Assembly: GCA_964355545.1 (NCBI GenBank)
Contig: CAYHEK010000067.1
Span: 1-7,857 of the forward strand
Direction of reading: 5' to 3'
DNA from: JAPLGE01 sp964355545
GTDB taxonomy: Bacteria; Bipolaricaulota; Bipolaricaulia; UBA7950; UBA9294
DNA: 7,857 nt
The notes beneath the pieces were generated by a model. That model saw only the letters and a list, made by a program, of their open reading frames with translations. It was not told the origin of the DNA and did no database searches. A program made the translations under genes and the position numbers. This document shows positions 5,909-7,857 of the stretch, one piece after another. How positions within the stretch are numbered: position 1 is the stretch's first letter; every line of letters begins with the position of its first letter.

Positions 5909-6132
5909 GAGCGCGCCTCCTTTCCCGCAGTGGAGTCTGGCGGACGACTTTCGACCCTGTGACTCGCTGACTGCCGAGGTGCTTGAGGCCCTTCATGTGG
6001 GGTGAGGTGTGTGAGGAGCCTGGCGGACTGATTGCAGGACGCGTGCCGTCGGTGGTGCGACAATGCGTTCATAGACGCCCTTCCACGAGAGGCCTCAAAT
6101 GGGGCCTAGAGTGCCCTCGCATCGAGCGATGA

Positions 6133-6147
6133 GCACGGCTGCCGTGC
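6133..6147. repeat. Compact 7-bp inverted repeat at the 3' end of the cyclase gene
   Basis: GCACGGC (6133-6139) and GCCGTGC (6141-6147) are perfect arms about a single central T. It lies 14 bases beyond the stop codon of the GGDEF gene. With a realistic loop of three bases, six pairs can form. No T-run follows on the minus strand, so it is at best a non-classical terminator or an mRNA-end structure. Confidence 0.35.
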
Positions 6148-6161
6148 CTGGCGAAAGCAGG

Positions 6162-7502
6162 CTACATGGCAGGCGGCGGACAGTTCCTCTTGTCCTCGTA
6201 CATCAGCCTGTCAGCTTCGGCAAGGACCTCCTCGAAGGCTCGGCCGCTCCCTGGACTCCAGTGAACGCTACCGATGGCCAGAGTCACGGGGAATTCCAGC
6301 AGCGGATTCGTTTTGTTCCTCTGGGCGACCTCTACCAGAATGCGGTCTTTGACAAGGTCGGTTTCGCCGTTGGTCTCTGGGAGAATGACCAAGAACTCGT
6401 CGCCTCCGTAGCGGACTACGATGTCTGAGTCGCGGACGTTGTCCTGAATGACTGTCGCTACGGCCTGGAGCACCTTGTCGCCCATGACATGGCCAAACCG
6501 ATCGTTGATCTCCTTGAACCGGTTGACGTCGATGAGGAGGAAGCCGATCGAATGGTGGTATCGTTCTGATCGGTTGGCTTCCCGTTCAAGCAGCTCTTCG
6601 AGGGCGTAGCGATTGAGCACACCGGTGAGGGGGTCGCGTCGCGCCATGCGGGTGAGCAGCTCCTCGTACTTCCTGCGCTCAGTGATGTCGCGGAAGATGC
6701 CGCGGGTGGCAATCGGTTTCTCGTCCTTGAATCGACAGCTCACGTTCCCCTCAACCGCGATCCTTTCCCCCCTTTTTGAGACGAATTCCGCTTCCACGTG
6801 ATCGACCGCCTTCCCAGCTAGCACCGATTGGAAAACCTGCATACAGTGGTCATGGCTGTCCGGGTGCAGGACATCCAGAAGGGTGAGTCGATCGATCTCG
6901 CTCCTTTTGTACCCAAGCTTCTTCAGCCACGCGCTGTTCACGTATTGGAAGTGGCCGTCCGGGTCTACGCTCTGGATCAGATCGTGGGCATTCTCGAACA
7001 AGTCGCGGAATCGCTCTTCGCTTTCCTCCAGGGCGGCTTCTGCCCGCTTCCGTGCTGAGATGTCCCGTGCGATGCCAAGCACCAAGCGCCGATTGCCGAT
7101 TGTCACTGGGTGGGTTTGTATCTCGACTGTAACTGGAGCTCCATCCTTGCGAGTCAGGGTGAACTCGTCCGGGCCGGTAGAATGCCCCAGCACGTTCTTC
7201 ACCAGGAGAGAGGCGGCTCTCGGCATATTCCCCGCCGACAGGAGCTTCAACTCGAGGAAGCTCCTGCCAATCAGCTCCTCCTTCTTGTAGCCGGTGATCC
7301 TCTCGGCTGCGGCGTTGCCATCCACGAACGTTCCCTTGAGGTCACTGAGGTAGTAGCCGTCGGGAGCATGCTCGAACAGTATCCGAAGCCTCTCCTCGGA
7401 AACTCCAAGCTGCGCGTTGAGCCGCTCCAGTTGATCGACTCGCTCGCGCAGAACGCGTAGCTCATCCTGATCGTCGACATCACTCTGTCTTCCACTGCCC
7501 AT
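6162..7502 (-). CDS. Soluble PAS-PAS-GGDEF diguanylate cyclase
   Basis: The 446-residue protein has an N-terminal coiled coil (about 11-42), PAS domain 1 (about 36-148, ending in GIARDISARKRAE), PAS domain 2 (about 162-276, ending in FRDITERRKYEELL) and a GGDEF domain (about 285-438). The cyclase core is intact: RDPLTGVLNR (289-298), LIDVNRFKEIND (323-334) with metal ligand Asp325, and GGDEF at 366-370. RDSD (357-360) lies five residues before GGDEF and is the inhibitory I-site. Such enzymes make cyclic di-GMP from two GTP. No membrane segment or signal peptide is seen, so it senses a cytoplasmic cue; neither PAS shows an obvious cofactor motif. ATG 7502 has GGGGTGG close upstream. Sampled lines are 53% (6541-6600) and 57% GC (6841-6900) against 77% in the permease (2941-3000), hinting at a different origin or weaker codon bias. 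No phosphodiesterase domain is present. Confidence 0.94.
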   Translation of the reverse strand: MGSGRQSDVDDQDELRVLRERVDQLERLNAQLGVSEERLRILFEHAPDGYYLSDLKGTFVDGNAAAERITGYKKEELIGRSFLELKLLSAGNMPRAASLLVKNVLGHSTGPDEFTLTRKDGAPVTVEIQTHPVTIGNRRLVLGIARDISARKRAEAALEESEERFRDLFENAHDLIQSVDPDGHFQYVNSAWLKKLGYKRSEIDRLTLLDVLHPDSHDHCMQVFQSVLAGKAVDHVEAEFVSKRGERIAVEGNVSCRFKDEKPIATRGIFRDITERRKYEELLTRMARRDPLTGVLNRYALEELLEREANRSERYHHSIGFLLIDVNRFKEINDRFGHVMGDKVLQAVATVIQDNVRDSDIVVRYGGDEFLVILPETNGETDLVKDRILVEVAQRNKTNPLLEFPVTLAIGSVHWSPGSGRAFEEVLAEADRLMYEDKRNCPPPAM

Positions 7503-7536
7503 GACCCACCCCGGTGAACGGCTTGCTTCTTGAGCT

Positions 7537-7545
7537 AGAATAGCA
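7537..7545 (-). promoter_or_regulatory. Extended -10 promoter of the diguanylate cyclase
   Basis: On the minus strand TGC-TATTCT runs from 7545 to 7537, an extended -10 with five of six matches to TATAAT. The start would be near 7530, about 28 bases before the ATG. No recognisable -35 is present at 16-18 bp, which extended -10 promoters can tolerate. Confidence 0.5.
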
Positions 7546-7805
7546 CTTTCGTCTTCTCTTGGTGGAATGATCCGAGGACCGCGTCCAGGTCGTGGTCGAC
7601 AAGGTGGGGTCGCCAGGAAACGGCTCCAGCCTGCCTGCCCCCTTCAGAACGGTCCAGACTGACTACTAGGATCGGGATGGAAGGACGCAAGGATGCCGCA
7701 GAAGGGCTGCCGCCCAAAGGGCAACCTGCGCCGGCCCGCCCCAAGCGCACGCCCAACCGAGTTGACGGCGGAAAGTCTCTTTTATACTATCGTACAGCCT
7801 TCCTG
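7546..7805. other. Intergenic region between cyclase and tRNA genes
   Basis: No gene is supported here. The minus-strand frame at 7535-7756 (73 codons) has no recognisable domain and would overlap the cyclase promoter. Small dyads are present, such as GCCC-AAA-GGGC (7712-7722). The right end carries plus-strand promoter-like elements and an inverted repeat next to the tRNA. Confidence 0.5.
7762..7790 (+). promoter_or_regulatory. Possible plus-strand promoter facing the tRNA
   Basis: TTGACG (7762-7767) is five of six matches to the -35 consensus. A -10 can be drawn as TACTAT (7785-7790) at 17 bp spacing, or as the better TATACT (7783-7788) at 15 bp. Transcription would run antisense through the tRNA. 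The better hexamer has poor spacing, so this may be chance. Confidence 0.35.
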
Positions 7806-7808
7806 TAC
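7792..7808. repeat. Inverted repeat at the tRNA 3' boundary
   Basis: GTACAG (7792-7797) and CTGTAC (7803-7808) are perfect 6-bp arms around CCTTC. The right arm includes the last two acceptor-stem bases and the discriminator of the tRNA. It may form a hairpin in the tRNA precursor trailer. No T-run follows on the minus strand. Confidence 0.4.
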
Positions 7809-7857
7809 GCCCGAGAGGACTCGAACCTCCGGCCTGCGGTTTAGGAAACCGCTGCTC
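7806..7857 (-). tRNA. trnR-CCU: tRNA-Arg (anticodon CCU), 3' part, cut by window edge
   Basis: Read on the minus strand, the sequence gives the D-stem end GAGC, the anticodon stem-loop GCGGT-TTCCTAA-ACCGC with anticodon CCU (7843-7845), a 5-base variable loop AGGCC, the T-arm GGAGG-TTCGAGT-CCTCT with one G:U pair, acceptor strand CGGGCGT and discriminator A at 7806. About 21 bases of the 5' side lie beyond the window. CCA is not encoded (next bases are CAGG), so it would be added after transcription. It decodes AGG. The gene is oriented like the cyclase and lies about 300 bases upstream of it. Confidence 0.92.

Larger units (their letters stand above)
5664..6161. other. 498-base stretch with no convincing gene
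   Basis: Open frames here are short, lack family resemblance and are probably chance. It contains the 10-bp palindrome CTTCGCGAAG (5665-5674), a nested inverted repeat (5769-5828), a minus-strand AAAGGAGG seven bases before a seven-codon frame (5885-5908), and a 7-bp dyad beside the cyclase gene (6133-6147). On the plus strand, 5817-5999 translates into coding-like pieces (FTELDPETVEALSL, then LTAEVLEALHVG) separated by two stops, possibly a decayed gene. Composition is less GC-rich than the transporter genes. Confidence 0.5.

Noticed and set aside
6099..6428. 109-codon plus-strand frame at the 3' end of the cyclase gene
   Set aside because: Antisense to the conserved GGDEF domain; no domain or ribosome-binding site of its own.
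7670..7740. Possible c-di-GMP (GEMM) riboswitch near the cyclase gene, because of GGACGCAAGG and AAAGGGCAACC
   Set aside because: In GEMM RNAs the GGCAAACC-like element precedes the GACGCAAAGCC-like element; here the order is reversed, and on the plus strand the segment points away from the cyclase gene.
7535..7756. 73-codon minus-strand frame between tRNA and cyclase
   Set aside because: No family resemblance, and its end overlaps the extended -10 promoter of the cyclase; kept as intergenic.
7741..7857. Plus-strand frame giving an EDSNLRPAV-like peptide
   Set aside because: This is a known artefact of translating the antisense strand of a tRNA gene; the tRNA-Arg explains it fully.

Overview
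This window comes from a GC-rich bacterium. Sigma-70-type promoters (TTGATA-17-TATACT, TTGACT-17-TATACT, an extended -10 TGgTATAAT), Shine-Dalgarno sites, lipoprotein signal peptides, an HU-type DNA-binding protein and a rho-independent terminator all point to Bacteria. PKD-domain lipoproteins, one fused to a transglutaminase-like domain of a kind I associate with archaea and deep-branching bacteria, suggest a poorly characterised lineage. Candidatus Bipolaricaulota/Acetothermia is one guess from overall resemblance; no marker gene in the window settles it.

Layout. Bases 1-156 (minus) hold the first 52 codons of a cation-transporting P-type ATPase. A 273-base divergent intergenic region with a perfect 8-bp inverted repeat separates it from a small PKD lipoprotein (430-1089, plus), which has its own extended -10 promoter. 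Next is a plus-strand cluster: MarR-family regulator (1316-1762), DrrA-like ABC ATPase (1780-2577), ABC-2 permease overlapping it by 44 bases (2534-3385), and 76 bases later a 526-residue lipoprotein with three PKD domains and a C-terminal transglutaminase-like domain (3462-5042). The marR promoter carries a palindrome over its -10 element, the expected arrangement for autoregulation of an efflux operon. An HU-family gene follows (5282-5572) with a near-consensus promoter, a dyad centred on the -35 box, and a strong terminator at 5629-5663.

Bases 5664-6161 hold no convincing gene, but contain a nested inverted repeat and, on the minus strand, a strong ribosome-binding sequence before a seven-codon frame. 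A soluble PAS-PAS-GGDEF diguanylate cyclase with an intact I-site lies on the minus strand (6162-7502) and is visibly less GC-rich than the transporter genes. The window ends in the 3' part of a tRNA-Arg(CCU) on the minus strand.

How the genes may work together. The MarR regulator probably senses a small molecule and controls the DrrAB-type exporter; the large lipoprotein may be read through from that operon and act at the cell surface. HU, the diguanylate cyclase and the P-type ATPase look like independent units. I see no CRISPR array, transposase or phage gene. The most unusual items are the PKD-transglutaminase lipoprotein beside the exporter and the structured non-coding stretch at 5664-6161; neither is demonstrated to be a new system.
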